64,000 nucleotides of DNA, taken from Pseudoscleropodium purum (taxonomy: Eukaryota > Streptophyta > Bryopsida > Hypnales > Brachytheciaceae). Made by a program: the position numbers and the translations under genes. This document shows, one piece after another, positions 1 to 10,764 of this stretch (positions are counted from its first letter, which is position 1; each line of letters opens with the position of its first letter). Location: contig OZ017804.1 in NCBI GenBank assembly GCA_963969395.1, positions 5,084,001 through 5,148,000 on the forward strand, in the 5' to 3' direction. Under the pieces are notes generated by a model. That model saw nothing but the letters and a program-made list of their open reading frames with translations, was not told the origin of the DNA and made no database searches.

Positions 1-985
1 CATTGCCTTTTAAGCAATGGACTCCTAAGATATTTTTGGTTAATTTATAGTGATTTTTTAATAATTGATCCTAAGTGGAAAGGAGGTAGCCCACCTAAAC
101 CTCATAATATCCCAATTTCACCTAATTTGTGTTCAAAGACATTAAAGCAACTTCCTAGGCAAAAACATAATTAAAATGTGCCACTATGGGATGGAAATGG
201 CCTAAATCTAATCCTAACAAATAAGTCCAATACACCTCATTCCAACCAAATCCAAAATTCCACCATGCATTGTCTTCATTTGCAATTTTCTCTTAATTTT
301 CTATATTCAGCCCTAAGAAATTCACCCCTTTTAAGTAATTAGAATAATACCTACTTTTCTTTAATCACTTTATTCAACAAACATTAATTTTAGTGCAATT
401 TGGGCAACACTTCCACACTTGCCCTAAACCAAAAACAAACAAACTAACCAATTATGCATTTTTTTTAGACATTCTCATCCCACAAGAGAATCCGATGCAT
501 GTGTAATGATCTATTCACTTAAAACAAGGCAAGAAGGTATTGTAATCAATCATTTTAATTTTAATTTATTTACCATAGCACAAAAGGGATCATAAAACAA
601 TCAAAAAGAAAATAAAATAGGCACCACATCATGATAGCAGACCTTCTTGCACTAATTCGATTGCCCCATCTTTGTCTTTGCTCCAAATTAGTCGAGCTAT
701 AGCTTTTCAAAAAGCTAAACTTTCCCATCTTCATCCACCTAAAAATCCAAGTCATTTGGCTAAGTTGTTCTCCTACAATTTCTAGCCAAAATTGACAGTC
801 CTCCTTGGTAGCGGTAGTTGATGTCTTTGCACTAAATTCGTCACCATAGCCTTGTCCGTGCTCCAATTCCTCCAAATGGATCAATCCTCGACTTTTTGGA
901 AATCTAGCTTTAAGGTGCATCTTCCCACTAGTTTTTATCTCCATCTAAGTTTCCATGTTCTTGCTATAGCTTGCCAAAGTTAATA
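1..985. other. AT-rich intergenic DNA, no gene recognised
   Basis: Mostly AT-rich, low-complexity sequence. A 124-codon open frame on the minus strand (570-944) has no family motif that I recognise and ends in a Phe/Leu-rich tail. Its middle contains two related stretches (near 650-690 and 820-870) that look like an old local duplication. I do not call it a gene. Confidence 0.5.
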
Positions 986-993
986 GTTCAAAT

Positions 994-1304
994 TAGGATT
1001 ACCAAGACGCGGACATGGACGCCAAGTCTAGATAGTCCTATGACATTTAAAATTTATTTTAACATCCATTGATGCCGTCCGCCCTATCTGTCCGCCTTGT
1101 CCACCATGTCCGACTGCCCCATATCCAAGATCTGACGGTCCGTGTCATTGATCGGACTGCATCCGCTTGATCAAACAGCCTAGATCTGTCTACCTTGTTT
1201 GCCTTTCAACAACGTTTTGGATGTTGCGAACGTTGAGTCCAAACATCTGGATGTCTACGATTTGGACATGATTTTCCCTCGGACATTGGACTTTGTCAAC
1301 CTTG
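994..1304. mobile_element. hAT-type MITE, diverged copy
   Basis: The element begins TAGGATTACC and ends GTCAACCTTG, and is flanked by gttcaaat (986-993) and gtccaaat (1305-1312), an 8-bp target duplication with one mismatch. The interior is rich in GTCCG/CGGAC words, unlike the AT-rich surroundings. The ends, duplication length and interior match the copies at 10478, 15788 and 27500. No coding capacity. This copy is the most decayed of the four with two recognisable ends. Confidence 0.7.
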
Positions 1305-1312
1305 GTCCAAAT

Positions 1313-2852
1313 CTCAACTCAAATTCTCCCCTTATTCTCAAACATTTTCCCATCTAACTTCAAAAACCTCTAATTTTCACCCATTTTCTTTCATAAAATG
1401 ATGAAAACCTACTAGACAAATTGTCCTACATAGTTTCCTTCCTAACCCCTAACAATTTTTTCTTGAAAACTCATAAAATACAAAATTCCTCCCTAAGCAC
1501 ACATGCACACAAAATTGAGAGAAAGTTAGAAGAAAGAAAGGGATCCAAACCCTCATTTTTCTTATATGAAATTGCTTAATGGACTAATTTTCAAAATTAT
1601 ATTCATCTTACACTAATTTATTATTAATCCTCTAATTTAGTGCAAAATGTGTCCAATTAGTGCAAATCATGCTAAATTATTGTAAATCCGCTAATTTAGT
1701 GTAAATTGTGCTATTTTAGTATCAATTACCCTAAATTACTAAAAACTCTTCTAATTTACTAAAAAACTCCTATTTTAGTGTTTCGAGCATTATTTTACTG
1801 ATTTATTTACTACACTAATTTTCGTTTAACTAATTCTTTTGTGCTTTTCATTATTTATTATTTATTGTGTTTTTGAATTTACTTTTAGTTTCATTTTAAC
1901 TCTTAGTCTTTTGTTTTGTAATTTTTATTTTTATTTTTTTATTTTTATAGTTTTTAGTTTGATTCTAGTTTCATGTTCTACTTGTAGTATTTTTTTTTCA
2001 TTTAGGTTTTGTATTTTTGTGTTTGTTATCTTTTTGATTTCCTATATAATTAAACTTTTATTTTTTCTATTTAGTAGTATTTTGGTTTCTCTTTTATCAT
2101 TATTTTACTAATTTACCATTAGCCTAATTTGGTTACTCTACCAAATCTTGTTTAACGTCTTTTAGTTTTAAGTCCCTAGTTTTTCCTTAGAATTTCTCCT
2201 AATTTTCTCCTAATTGCATTTTCTAACTTCTTGCCCTAATCCCCAAAGTTCCCATTGCTATCTAGTAGAAAACTTTCTAATTGATGGTTGTGGCTTAATC
2301 TGTAGTACTAACACTTATTGACTTGCAAATTCATGCCTAATTAATCATTAGGAGTAAAGTGGGGCCATTACAAGGTTGCCTAGCTTTGTAAAAATTTGAG
2401 CAAGATTTTGACAAAGGCCAAAGGGGGGCAACAAAGATCTTATTATGGATAGTTGAGATCAATAAGCAATTCAAAATCCTATAGTTGGAGGCAAATTTTT
2501 GAAATCCTTGCCTGAAATGTATTCGAGTATAATAATGACATTCTTGATGTCAAATTTCTCTCCGTTTTTCATTGGTTGAGGTTTTTGATGCCACGCCATT
2601 TTTTGGTCTCCTCCACTAGTTCAGCTACCATGAGGTGTCATGTATTGTATTTTTGGTAGAATGCACCTTTCTTGTCTTGTTTTTTTGACTTATTGCACCT
2701 TCTTTGTTAGTATTTTCTAGAGCACTAATCTTTAAGACATCATAGGTGGTTACAAGTTATCTACAACAATAGCTCATAAGTATGCTCTATTAGTGAATTG
2801 GAGTTGTCTACTACATGAATAGATTTTGAAAATAGAATTTCCCATACCGTAG
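1313..2852. other. AT-rich intergenic DNA with a degenerate repeat
   Basis: From about 1600 to 1830 the motif ctaatttagtg and close variants recur every 20-40 bp, an old degenerate short tandem repeat. A 90-codon frame at 1839-2111 is almost entirely Phe, Leu, Ile and Ser and is explained by T-rich composition. Nothing else is recognised. Confidence 0.5.
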
Positions 2853-3062
2853 AGTAAAGATGCTACAAATATTAATCTTTGGATCAATGGAGCAATCTAC
2901 CCACACCATCCTGATTCATGTAAGCGTCTAAGCTTTTCAACTGTTAGTGAATTTCTTGAATTTGAAGAAGAGAACACTGATCTACAAGGATATGTTGAAA
3001 GCTTGTGTTCTATTGATGTTACATTGAAATTCAAATTAGACGAAGTTCTATCACTTCTATGA
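2853..3062 (+). pseudogene. possible exon or gene fragment, 69 codons open
   Basis: A frame without internal stops runs between a TAG at 2850 and a TGA at 3060. It has no ATG start. Its composition is balanced (ends with KFKLDEVLSLL) rather than the Phe/Ile/Asn/Lys mix that AT-rich noise gives. I do not recognise the family. It could be an exon, a captured gene fragment or part of an old transposon. The Ty3/gypsy element starts about 100 bp downstream. Confidence 0.25.
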
Positions 3063-3162
3063 GGGAATCAAGGATTGCACAAACATTTGTTACATAATTT
3101 GAGTGTTGTAGGGAAAAGAAATTGTATGCTTTAGTTTACGAGAGTTGAAATGCATGAATGAG

Positions 3163-4348
3163 TGTCGCATGTGCACTCTAGGCGTAATTATCTTTACACA
3201 CGAAAACGTAGTAAGATGACATGAATTATCGTCCCAAGGAATTCCAAATGCCTTTCCAAACTCCAATATCTAGATGATTGTTTTGTCCTCTTCCGACTAC
3301 TCTCTTTCACTCTCTTTTCCGGAATCACTATTATCCAAATTCCTATCCGGATTCCTATCTGGATCTAGTATCATCCGGTTTTCCGGTTTTGCCCTATAAC
3401 AAATTGGTTTTCAATTCCTTTGTTTTACCATTAGAGGGTTTGCTATTGATCTTTTGAGGGCTAGGGACTTCACCACTCTAGCCTATTCACTACACAGACA
3501 AAAACAAACAAACAACAAACATCCAAGTACTCAAGGTGTTGTAGCACAGAAGGTAGATCCGGATCCTTACAACATTCCGAATGGCCGATCCAGAATGTAG
3601 GTCACTCACAATTGCGTTCACTCCTCCTTACTACAATGACAGATCTCAGATGCTCGGAACTAATAAGGGGGGTAATCTTTCTAGATGTATGATGGATCCC
3701 AAGGTTGGTAGACCTTCCGGTAAGTGGGAGTTTCCTCTGATAGTGACTAATCTCCACACAAAATTGTTTCCAATTCCAGATCTGCACTCACACCACTCTT
3801 CACTAGAAATCGGATTACCGTTCCGGTAGTTCAAAGGCACCATATGTAGCTCCCTCGTCTCGTATCTAACATCATTACAATAGTACTTCCTTAGTCCGAC
3901 TAAGTTATCCGAAATCTGGATTCCCCCTCACCCATCCTTCTCATATCTCAACACTCAAATAACAAACCAATACAATCTAAATATACAGTTGAAGCCAAAT
4001 GTTCATCAAGTGACTCAAATTAAAAAAGGGAATGGAATACAAAAAAATAATTTCTAGGATGGAATGAGAGGGCAACAAACTTGCCACCCTAAAAGTCTCC
4101 TAGTTTCTTAGACTAGAAGCCTAGAACGTAGGTTTGGAGAATCCAATACTTTTCCAGATCTCGGATCTGTAACAGATTTGTTTCTGTAACGTTACTAATG
4201 GTTTTAGCAATCTGGAAACTGATTATTTCTATTATAGTCGTAGTGTAGCAGAAATCTTTAGAGTTTACCAAAAAAAAATGAAATTTGCAAGTCTATCTAG
4301 TCCTAATTCTAGACTAACTTATCCGATTTGAGTTTTCGTGTTTCTACA
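3163..4348 (-). repeat. 3' LTR, short form lacking the internal ORF
   Basis: In element sense it starts TGTAGAAACACG and ends ATGCGACA. It aligns to both outer parts of the LTR at 13900-17761: plus-strand 3163-4080 with 13900-14820, and 4095-4348 with 17508-17761. The roughly 2.7 kb between those parts in the other LTR is absent here. The join near 4080-4095 lies where both partners carry a similar A/T-rich decamer, which fits a deletion by imperfect short homology. Confidence 0.85.
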
Positions 4349-4361
4349 TGACTCTTTTTTC
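4349..4361 (-). promoter_or_regulatory. polypurine tract
   Basis: The minus strand reads GAAAAAAGAGTCA immediately before the TG of the 3' LTR. A purine run next to the 3' LTR is where plus-strand DNA synthesis is primed in LTR retrotransposons. Position and composition fit; two pyrimidines at the LTR edge are tolerated in plant elements. Confidence 0.6.
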
Positions 4362-4377
4362 AAATGTGAGAGTCTCC

Positions 4378-5097
4378 TCAAATATTATCCTCATCCTCGG
4401 AATTTGAATCTAGTTCATATTTTTTGACTCTAGATTTGTTTACTCTAGTATCAAGCCATACTCCTTGAAGATCCTCCAACTGTATAGATCCATTCGGAAA
4501 TATACTCCGTATTCAATATGGTCCCATCTATCGAGTGTGTAATTTATCTGAAAATATTCGGTAGTGGCTGTTGTATAGTAATATCAACCCGTCCACCTTG
4601 ATCCTGTAGTTCTCTGGAAGTTTTTTGTTATGGTCTATCTTTTTTTCCTCCTCCACTTCCTTCGTTTGATCCAAAGCTATCAGCCATACTTCTTCCAAAT
4701 CCTCGATCACCATGAGTGGAATTTTTGGATCACCATTCCGTATCGCGTTTCGGATAGCCATGACTCGGTGACTCTCAGTTTCAAGTTTGATTCTGTATGC
4801 AGCCTCCTGTCCAAACATTAGGAAGAAGGGGGTTCTTCCGGTGGTGTTTTTTTGAGAGGTGTTATAGGCATGAACGGCAGATGGAAGCTTCAGGTCCCAA
4901 TCTATCTTGTATTCAGAGATCATCTTGTTCACAGATCTCTCTATAATGCCATTTGCCCATTCCGTCAATCCATTTGCCCTTGGATTGTATGGTGTGGTCT
5001 TTCTGTGCTTGATCAGGTATCTGATGGTAATGTCTTGGACCATGTTGTTTAGAAAGTATAATCCTCTATCACTAACTAGTTCTAATGGATGTCCAAA
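4378..5097 (-). pseudogene. Ty3/gypsy integrase, C-terminal part of the core and tail
   Basis: This is the downstream part of the integrase of the 3163-17761 element. The frame shows LELVSDRG with the second catalytic Asp, then NPRANGLTEWANGIIERSVN with the catalytic Glu, then the tail SIQLEDLQGVWLDTRVN and an acidic end with a TGA at 4378-4380. A TAG replaces the usual Trp before MGPY, and another stop follows a few codons later. The upstream part lies at 8371-8800, separated by the solo LTR inserted between a Phe-Gly pair and the following His. It would have joined element DNA to the chromosome in the nucleus; it is inactive here. Confidence 0.85.
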
Positions 5098-5351
5098 TGT
5101 CGCAGCTTAAAATTTTGATTTTCTTAGCATGCACCAAAATAGGAACGGAAACTAGCCATTAGGGAACCGGATCCGATTAGGTGAAGAAGGAAAACTCAAA
5201 ACTAGCACAGAACATGAAGTAGTGGGCCTCTTAGATCTAATCTGATCAGGAGTAACTATCGACGGAAACGGAATGCAACACGGATTAGGTCTAGGACCGG
5301 ATTATGGGTGAACCGGATTCAAGACGACCAAACCGGAAATGGTCTAGAGAC

Positions 5352-5358
5352 TATATAA
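5352..5358 (+). promoter_or_regulatory. TATA box upstream of the LTR-borne ORF
   Basis: The sequence TATATAA lies 160 bp before the ATG at 5519, a plausible spacing for a plant core promoter and short leader. It is followed by a less AT-rich leader. It would drive a transcript distinct from the one started by the TATA box at 7338. Confidence 0.5.
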
Positions 5359-5518
5359 GGAGGAGCCTTCGCAGTTGCACCCCTTTTTACAAACTCGACC
5401 TTGAGCGCGCGTTGTAGAGTTTTTGCGTTTGTGTACTGCAGGCTTTGATTCCGGTTGAGATCGGAGAGAGAACGTGAGGAACGGGACGTGCGGCTAGGAG
5501 AGAGTGAGGTAGATTGGA

Positions 5519-7186
5519 ATGGGAATGCCGCCGCTACGTAGGGCGAGACCAGCGAGTCCCTCTAGAGGCGAGGTGAAGCTCCGGAAAGTCATTCCGGTTA
5601 TTCCCTCCACAGAGCCGGAGAAATCTCAACTCATGGAGGACCTCACCTCTATGGGTTGCCTAGGGTTTGCAGAGAAATCCTGGGGTTTTAGGGAGGAGAG
5701 AATGGTCAAGGAACTCCTTGGCAAACTGTCCAACCAGTTTGATAACACCGTGAGAGGATCCCCTAGCCGTTGGAACGAGGAAATGTGGAGAGGTGTTTAT
5801 CGCTTCTGGGCAGGAGGGTTAGGAATGGCAAACCGGAAGGATGAGTTCGTCCGGGGCAAGTTCCAGGGGGCCGTCAATCCGAAGGACGGGTACGCGGTCG
5901 AGGATTGCGTGGATGACCGACACCGTCGGCTTCTGCAGTTCTTGGTTCCGGTCCTTCACCCGGAAAAGCTGACCAGGGTGACGATCACCCTTGGCAACAC
6001 CATTTTCGGTGCCCTAAGTGGTAACCGGAAAGTGGACTGGGCACGGATCATTTCCGATCTCGTGGCCCAGCTCATTGGTAGAGTTGGGAAGAAGAGGGCC
6101 AGTCCAGTGTACCCTTACCTCTTCCACCTGTATCGGGAACACCAACTCCTCACCGACGCGGAGGAGAAGGTGTGGAGGACTCAAGAAGTCCTCCTGAAGT
6201 ATGGGGAGTCGGAAACGGATGACGAGGCCGAGTCCGATTCCGGGTCAAACCGGGAGTCAAGCGAGGAAGAGGAGGAGCTGCCGATGCCGCCCATCAAGTG
6301 ACAGAAGATGACGCCTCCCCACAAGTGCGGGACACCTCCCGGTCACGACAAACCGGCCCCGGAAGAAAGACCGGAAGTCGAGAAGACCGTTTCCGGGGAA
6401 GACACGGAAGTGCAAGATCCGTTCAACGGCCTCATCAACCTCCTCTGCAACATCAGGGCGGATTGGGAGGTCAAGCACAGAATGCTTTCGGCGATCGGGA
6501 AGTTGGTAGATGCGCCACCGGACAGTAAGTTGGCGGAACAGGTGGCAGAGTGCATCACCAATCCGGAAGAGACCCGGAAACAGGAAGCGGAGATCCGCCG
6601 GCTGTAAGAGGAAGTGGACACCCTGAAGGCAACCCTCTTTGCCTATCAGGAAGACGTGACGGCCACCTGGGAGATGGTGGAGGAGACTCGGAAGATAGCC
6701 GAGCAAATCAAGACCACCCTGGGAGCGATCGGAACGGCCGCCACCAAAGCGAAGCTCTTCGACGAGAAGATGCACGAGGAGAAGAAATTATCCGATTCCC
6801 AGATGGTCCGGATTCTCACCGACTTCGTTGAGTAGGTGGAGACGGCGATGATAGAGGGGCGGAAGGCTACGAACCGGATTGAGGAAAGCAGCCGGAAGTT
6901 GACTGGAGCAACGTGCTCCAAGGGGATACACCTCTCGGACCTCTCACTACCGGATTCCTTTCTGGATGCGACCATTCCGAAGGGTGGGAAGGATTGGACT
7001 CCCGAGTCCAAGAAGTCTGCACGGACTGAGATTCCGGGCACGAGACCGGATATTACAATCGACCTGGAGTCTTCACCCGGATCTAACCCTGGAGAGGGGG
7101 AACGGAACCGGAACTTGAGTGAAGTCTTCGAGCAACTGGATCCGCAGAGTAGAAGCCCGACAGTAAGATCTAGGGTTGTAGAGTAG
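5519..7186 (+). pseudogene. LTR-borne ORF, about 556 codons with three nonsense codons
   Basis: One frame runs from an ATG at 5519 to a TAG at 7184-7186. It is broken by TGA at 6299, TAA at 6605 and TAG at 6833, all in the same phase with no frameshift. The first 260 codons hold the conserved core: RHRRLL, VLHPEKLTRVT and GNTIFGAL, then YPYLFHLYREHQLL and a Glu/Ser-rich acidic stretch. The second half is Glu/Lys/Arg-rich with coiled-coil-like heptads and a Ser/Pro-rich tail. A homologue lies in the LTR at 13900-17761. The core resembles, from memory, the plant proteins labelled putative plant transposon protein that often sit next to Ty3 elements. A gag-like or nucleic-acid-binding role is a guess. 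Kept open except for three point stops, so it decayed recently. Confidence 0.7.
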
Positions 7187-7337
7187 ATAGGATTTTGATT
7201 TGAGTTAGGAGTAGGAGCGGATCCGGATCGGGATCCGGCTCAACAGTATTAGGTTAGATCGAAAGTTAGATTAGGGTGGCGGCGGACCCCCACGGGTTTT
7301 CCGCTCCACTTTGTGCTTTTAGGGTTTTTACATTTGG

Positions 7338-7346
7338 TATATAAAT
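7338..7346 (+). promoter_or_regulatory. second TATA box in the solo LTR
   Basis: TATATAAAT lies 150 bp after the end of the LTR-borne frame, followed by a pyrimidine-rich leader. By position it is the likely promoter for the genomic transcript of the parent retrotransposon, which would place the ORF in the U3 part of the LTR. Confidence 0.5.
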
Positions 7347-8370
7347 CGGTTTCCTGCGATGGGAACTGGAAGTCTTCATTTTGCAAATCTCTTGTGCCTT
7401 TCTCTTCTCCTCATTGTGTGTCTCTCTCCAGCACGACAGGATTGTATGATGTGGAGTTAGGATAGTGTGAGCCGGTTTGCGAGTGATTTCTCCCCTTGGT
7501 ATTTCTTTTCCGATCCTAGGTGCATGTGAGTAGGTATCTAAGAGTTGGGAGTGAACTTAGTTCCTCAGCACGTCTAGAGTTTGAGATTCCGAGTGAGAAA
7601 GCCGTTGTTAGGCTAGGCGGGTAGGGAGGGATTCCTTAGCTGCGCTAGAACTCCCGGGTGGGAAATCCGGTCGAGTGTCCGATCTCCTGTGAGGTCTCAC
7701 CACCCGTGTGGGTAAACGGAAGAACTTTAGTTGATGTTGGAACGGACGGGTACACTTGTAACCACCTATCTTCGCACGGATCGGAAGTAGCATCAAGGTC
7801 GTTGTAGTATGAGAGGGTCGAGTGTGGGGTCTTTGTGTGACGTACAACCCGGATTGCTATCTGGGTTGTTGTGAAGGACCAAACCGGATCCGAATTAGCT
7901 TAGGAGTTTAGGAAGTAGGACAATGGGTCTTCAGCCACTATAAGTCACGAAAGGAGTGGTGGGCCTACCACTCTCAAAATTAAGTAGCGACCCCTCTGAT
8001 GGTGAAACAGAGGCAAAACCAAACCAGATAGGATTACGGATATATGATGACCATTCGGACCGGATTGGTCAGGATGGATTTCCAGGACCGGAAGTTGTAA
8101 AGATCCTGGGATTTAGATATTTGCACAGACCGGATAGTTAGTAGGATCGGAAGAAGGAGTAATCCGGTCTATAGTTATCTGGTGTGGTGGTATTTCTGGG
8201 TCTAGATTTAGGACCGGAAAGTAAGATTAGGATATTGACTGAGCTTAATTGCTTAATAGAGCTAGATACTTCACAGGATCTCGTGGGTTCGATCTTTAGA
8301 GTCACTTAGTTGTACTCTAGAGCGATTTTTGTGAGTATAATGGGGAATTTACTTGCCCTGTGCTGCGACA

Positions 8371-8800
8371 CCAAACCTCATCATTAGTTCCATAAATAGG
8401 AATGAGGTAGTCATCCGTGGACTGTTGTTCTGGGTAGCTTGGGCTTCTACCCTCTTCGTGGTATAATCCATCGCGAGGATTATGTATCTTTTCCGTCCAA
8501 TACTGACCAAAGCAATGGGGCCGATAAAATCTATTCCCCATTTTTCAAATGGAGCAAGTGGAATGATAAATGTTAGTGGCTAGTGGTTCCGGATGGAGGG
8601 GGCTCCCATCCGTTGACATTGATCACAGCCTCCTACAAATGCCTTGACATCTCGAATCAGATACATCCACCAATATTGCTTGTACGAATCCGATTTACAA
8701 TGGTGATGGCCGCAAAGTGTCTTCCAAATGGTCCGGAATATAGTGCTCTCATGACCTTCTTCTGCTCTTTGGTTTCCAGACACCGCCTAAGTTGCTCATT
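8371..8800 (-). pseudogene. Ty3/gypsy integrase, zinc-binding and first half of core
   Basis: The minus strand encodes a His-His/Cys-Cys domain (GHHH, then FVGGCDQCQRMG) followed in another frame by WGIDFIGPI and YIILAMDYTTKRVEAQA, the start of the catalytic core with its first Asp. It runs up to the CCAAA duplication where the solo LTR entered. The remainder of the protein lies at 4378-5097. Frame changes and stops make it non-functional. Confidence 0.8.
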
Positions 8801-8999
8801 TGCACCCATTTTGAACAAGGTTCCCTAGATCAATGAATAAGGAGCTACCTTCTGTTGGAACACACTCTTCTTCTCTCGATCCATTCCTTTTGGATATCTC
8901 TACTCCATTAGATAGTTGATGATATCCCGAAATTCTGAACCAATCTCTTCGTTGAGGTTAAACACTAATACCTTCTTTTCATCTGAAAAATCATCTGGA

Positions 9000-9330
9000 A
9001 CTTCGGCGGAAATGTTTTCCACTGTATCCAGTCCTTTGTACCTAGATAAGAAGTCTACATTTGCATTGGACTTTCTGGATTTGACCATTACCTCATAGTT
9101 GAACTCCTAGAGTAATAGCACCCACTTGTCTATCCTTCCGGATAGGTCTAGTTTGTTAACTAGGTACTTTAGGAAGTCATAATCCGTATGAAACATAATC
9201 CAGTATCCAAATAGGTAATGCCAGAACTTCTTACATATGTATACCACAGCTAAAGCTTCCCTTTCTATGGTCGTATACTTCCTTTTAGCCAGACTCATCT
9301 GCCTATTCGAATAGTATATGGGGCACTCCC
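9000..9330 (-). pseudogene. Ty3/gypsy RNase H domain
   Basis: The conceptual product includes KRKYTTIEREALAVVY, the signature of the RNase H domain fused to reverse transcriptase in Ty3/gypsy elements, then the FWHYLFGY and FHTDYDFLKYL segments. In active elements it degrades the RNA strand during replication. Here it is interrupted and lies between the RT and the integrase, in the standard order. Confidence 0.8.
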
Positions 9331-9449
9331 ATTGGTCTTGGTTGTATTGCTAGAGAATGGCTCCTAGGCACCATCTAGAAGCATCCAAAGTGACATGAAA
9401 CTCCTTTGCCCAATCTGGTGAAGACAAGATGGGAGCTTTCACTACAGCT

Positions 9450-10477
9450 AATTTCAGGCTCTCAAAAGCTTCTTGTCTTTCCAAATTCCACCTGAATTCC
9501 GTATCCTTCTTTAGCAGTTCCATCAATGGAGTTGCTTTCTGGGAGTAGCCATTGATGAACCAGTGGTAGTATCCTATTCATCCGAGAAATCCTCAAATTT
9601 TCCTTACATTTGTTGGGGCAGCAAGGGCAAGCATAACTTTCACCTTGTCCATGTCCACCTCCAACCCTTTTCGACTTACGACATGTCCCAATAAGATGCC
9701 GGAAACCATTCCAAAGAAACATTTTCCGGGACGGAGTTTGAGATTTGTTTTCCTACGTCTTTGGAAAGTCATTTGTAAGTATTTCAGGTGTTTTGTTCTA
9801 GAACTAAACACTACAAAATCATTGATGAACACCTCCAAAAAATGTCGAAGGAAATCCTAGAAAATATCCATCATCAACCTTTGGAAAGTCCCTAGAGCAT
9901 TGCATAATCCAAATGGCATCTAGGTGAATGCAAATGTCCCCCATTCCATCGTAAAGGTCATCTTCAACTAATCCATCAATCGGATGAAGACCTAGTTGTA
10001 TCTTGAGAATCTATCCAAGAAACTATAACACTCATTTCCAAAAACATGGTCCAAAACGATATCTATAAACAGCAGAGGGAAATAATCTTTCCGAGTAGTT
10101 GTATTCAATTTCCGGAAATCTTAGCAAACTGGGATTTTTACCTTCCCATCCAGTCCAACCTTCTTAGATATAACAACAATGGGAGAAATCCATTCAGAGT
10201 TGTAGACTGGATAGATGAATCCGGCTTCTAGTAAGGCTTCAATTTCCATTTTCACCATTAGGGAGTATCGTGGATTGAACCGATACTGGTGTTGATGGAT
10301 AAGAACTACTCCTTCAATCAAATCAATCCGGAGCTCTCCCAATTTGGCTGGAATCTTGCTTAGGTCCAATAATGCCCAAGCAAAGACGTCTAGGTATTCC
10401 TTTAACAATTCACCATACTCCTCTGAGCCTATCATGGAGTTGTTCATGAAGAAAGATTTCTCAGGAGAGATCTCCAC
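9450..10477 (-). pseudogene. Ty3/gypsy reverse transcriptase
   Basis: The N-terminal part (10477-10121) contains GFIYPVYNSEWISPIVVISK, typical of the RT fingers. The palm motif appears as FINDFVVFS near 9826-9800 where FxDD is expected, so the first catalytic Asp is Asn (codon AAT; a G to A change at a former CpG would give this). KCFFGM and GILLGHVVSRKGLEVD follow. Several frameshifts and stops lie between. The frame continues upstream of the MITE at 10478-10764, which is inserted in the segment between protease and RT. Would copy element RNA to DNA in cytoplasmic particles; inactive here. Confidence 0.85.
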
Positions 10478-10764
10478 CAGGGTTGACGAATGTCAACGTC
10501 CACCCCAAAATAGCGTCCGTTTTCCGGACGTCCGGACGCACGGACGCTGGCGGACGCAGCGTCCCGACCGCCGTCAAAAAGCGGACGGACGGACAAGGCG
10601 GACGCCCAGATCGTGCGGACCAGATCAGTCCGCGCGTCGATCGGACGGCCGTAATCGGGCAAATGGGCGGACGGGCGGACAGGCAGACGCTGCGTCCGCC
10701 AGGACGTGAATGTCAGCGGACGCTGCGGACACAACGTCCGCGTCCGGACTTCCTGACAACCCTG
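10478..10764. mobile_element. hAT-type MITE, GC-rich copy inside the Ty3 pol region
   Basis: The unit starts CAGGGTTGACG and ends CCTGACAACCCTG, and is flanked by an exact 8-bp duplication atctccac (10470-10477 and 10765-10772). The interior is dominated by GGACG/CGTCC words and is partly self-complementary. The 8-bp duplication and CAGGG ends are the hallmarks of hAT elements. Not coding; it interrupts the linker before the reverse transcriptase. Confidence 0.88.

Larger units (their letters stand above)
5098..8370 (+). repeat. solo LTR carrying an internal ORF
   Basis: The unit starts TGTCGCAGC and ends GCTGCGACA, a perfect 9-bp inverted repeat with the TG...CA ends of an LTR. It is flanked by an exact 5-bp duplication, CCAAA (5093-5097 and 8371-8375). 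It has one copy of each end and no internal second LTR, so it is read as a solo LTR of 3273 bp. Its last 600 bp align by eye with the 3' halves of the LTRs at 3163 and 13900, for example around 7960-8020. It is much more GC-rich and packed with CCGG words than its host, so it may be a younger insertion. It contains a reading frame (5519-7186) and two TATA boxes. Confidence 0.8.

Noticed and set aside
1839..2111. A 90-codon membrane-protein-like ORF
   Set aside because: Extreme T richness produces Phe/Leu/Ile codons; no start context or conserved motif.
3581..3829. An 82-codon frame antisense to the LTR, also open in the other LTR (14306-14551)
   Set aside because: The two copies differ mostly by amino-acid-changing substitutions (roughly 18 or more against about 8 silent), so there is no sign of protein selection. 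Shared openness follows from shared LTR ancestry.
6257..6775. A 172-codon minus-strand ORF
   Set aside because: It is the mirror of the GC-rich LTR-borne frame on the plus strand and lacks a family motif.
5098..8370. A DNA transposon, because of the 9-bp terminal inverted repeat
   Set aside because: TG...CA ends, a 5-bp duplication and homology of its 3' half to the host LTRs identify it as an LTR.
10478..10764. Mutator-type MITE with a 10-bp duplication
   Set aside because: Assigning the shared bases to the element ends gives CAGGG...CCCTG with an exact 8-bp duplication in three copies, which fits hAT better.
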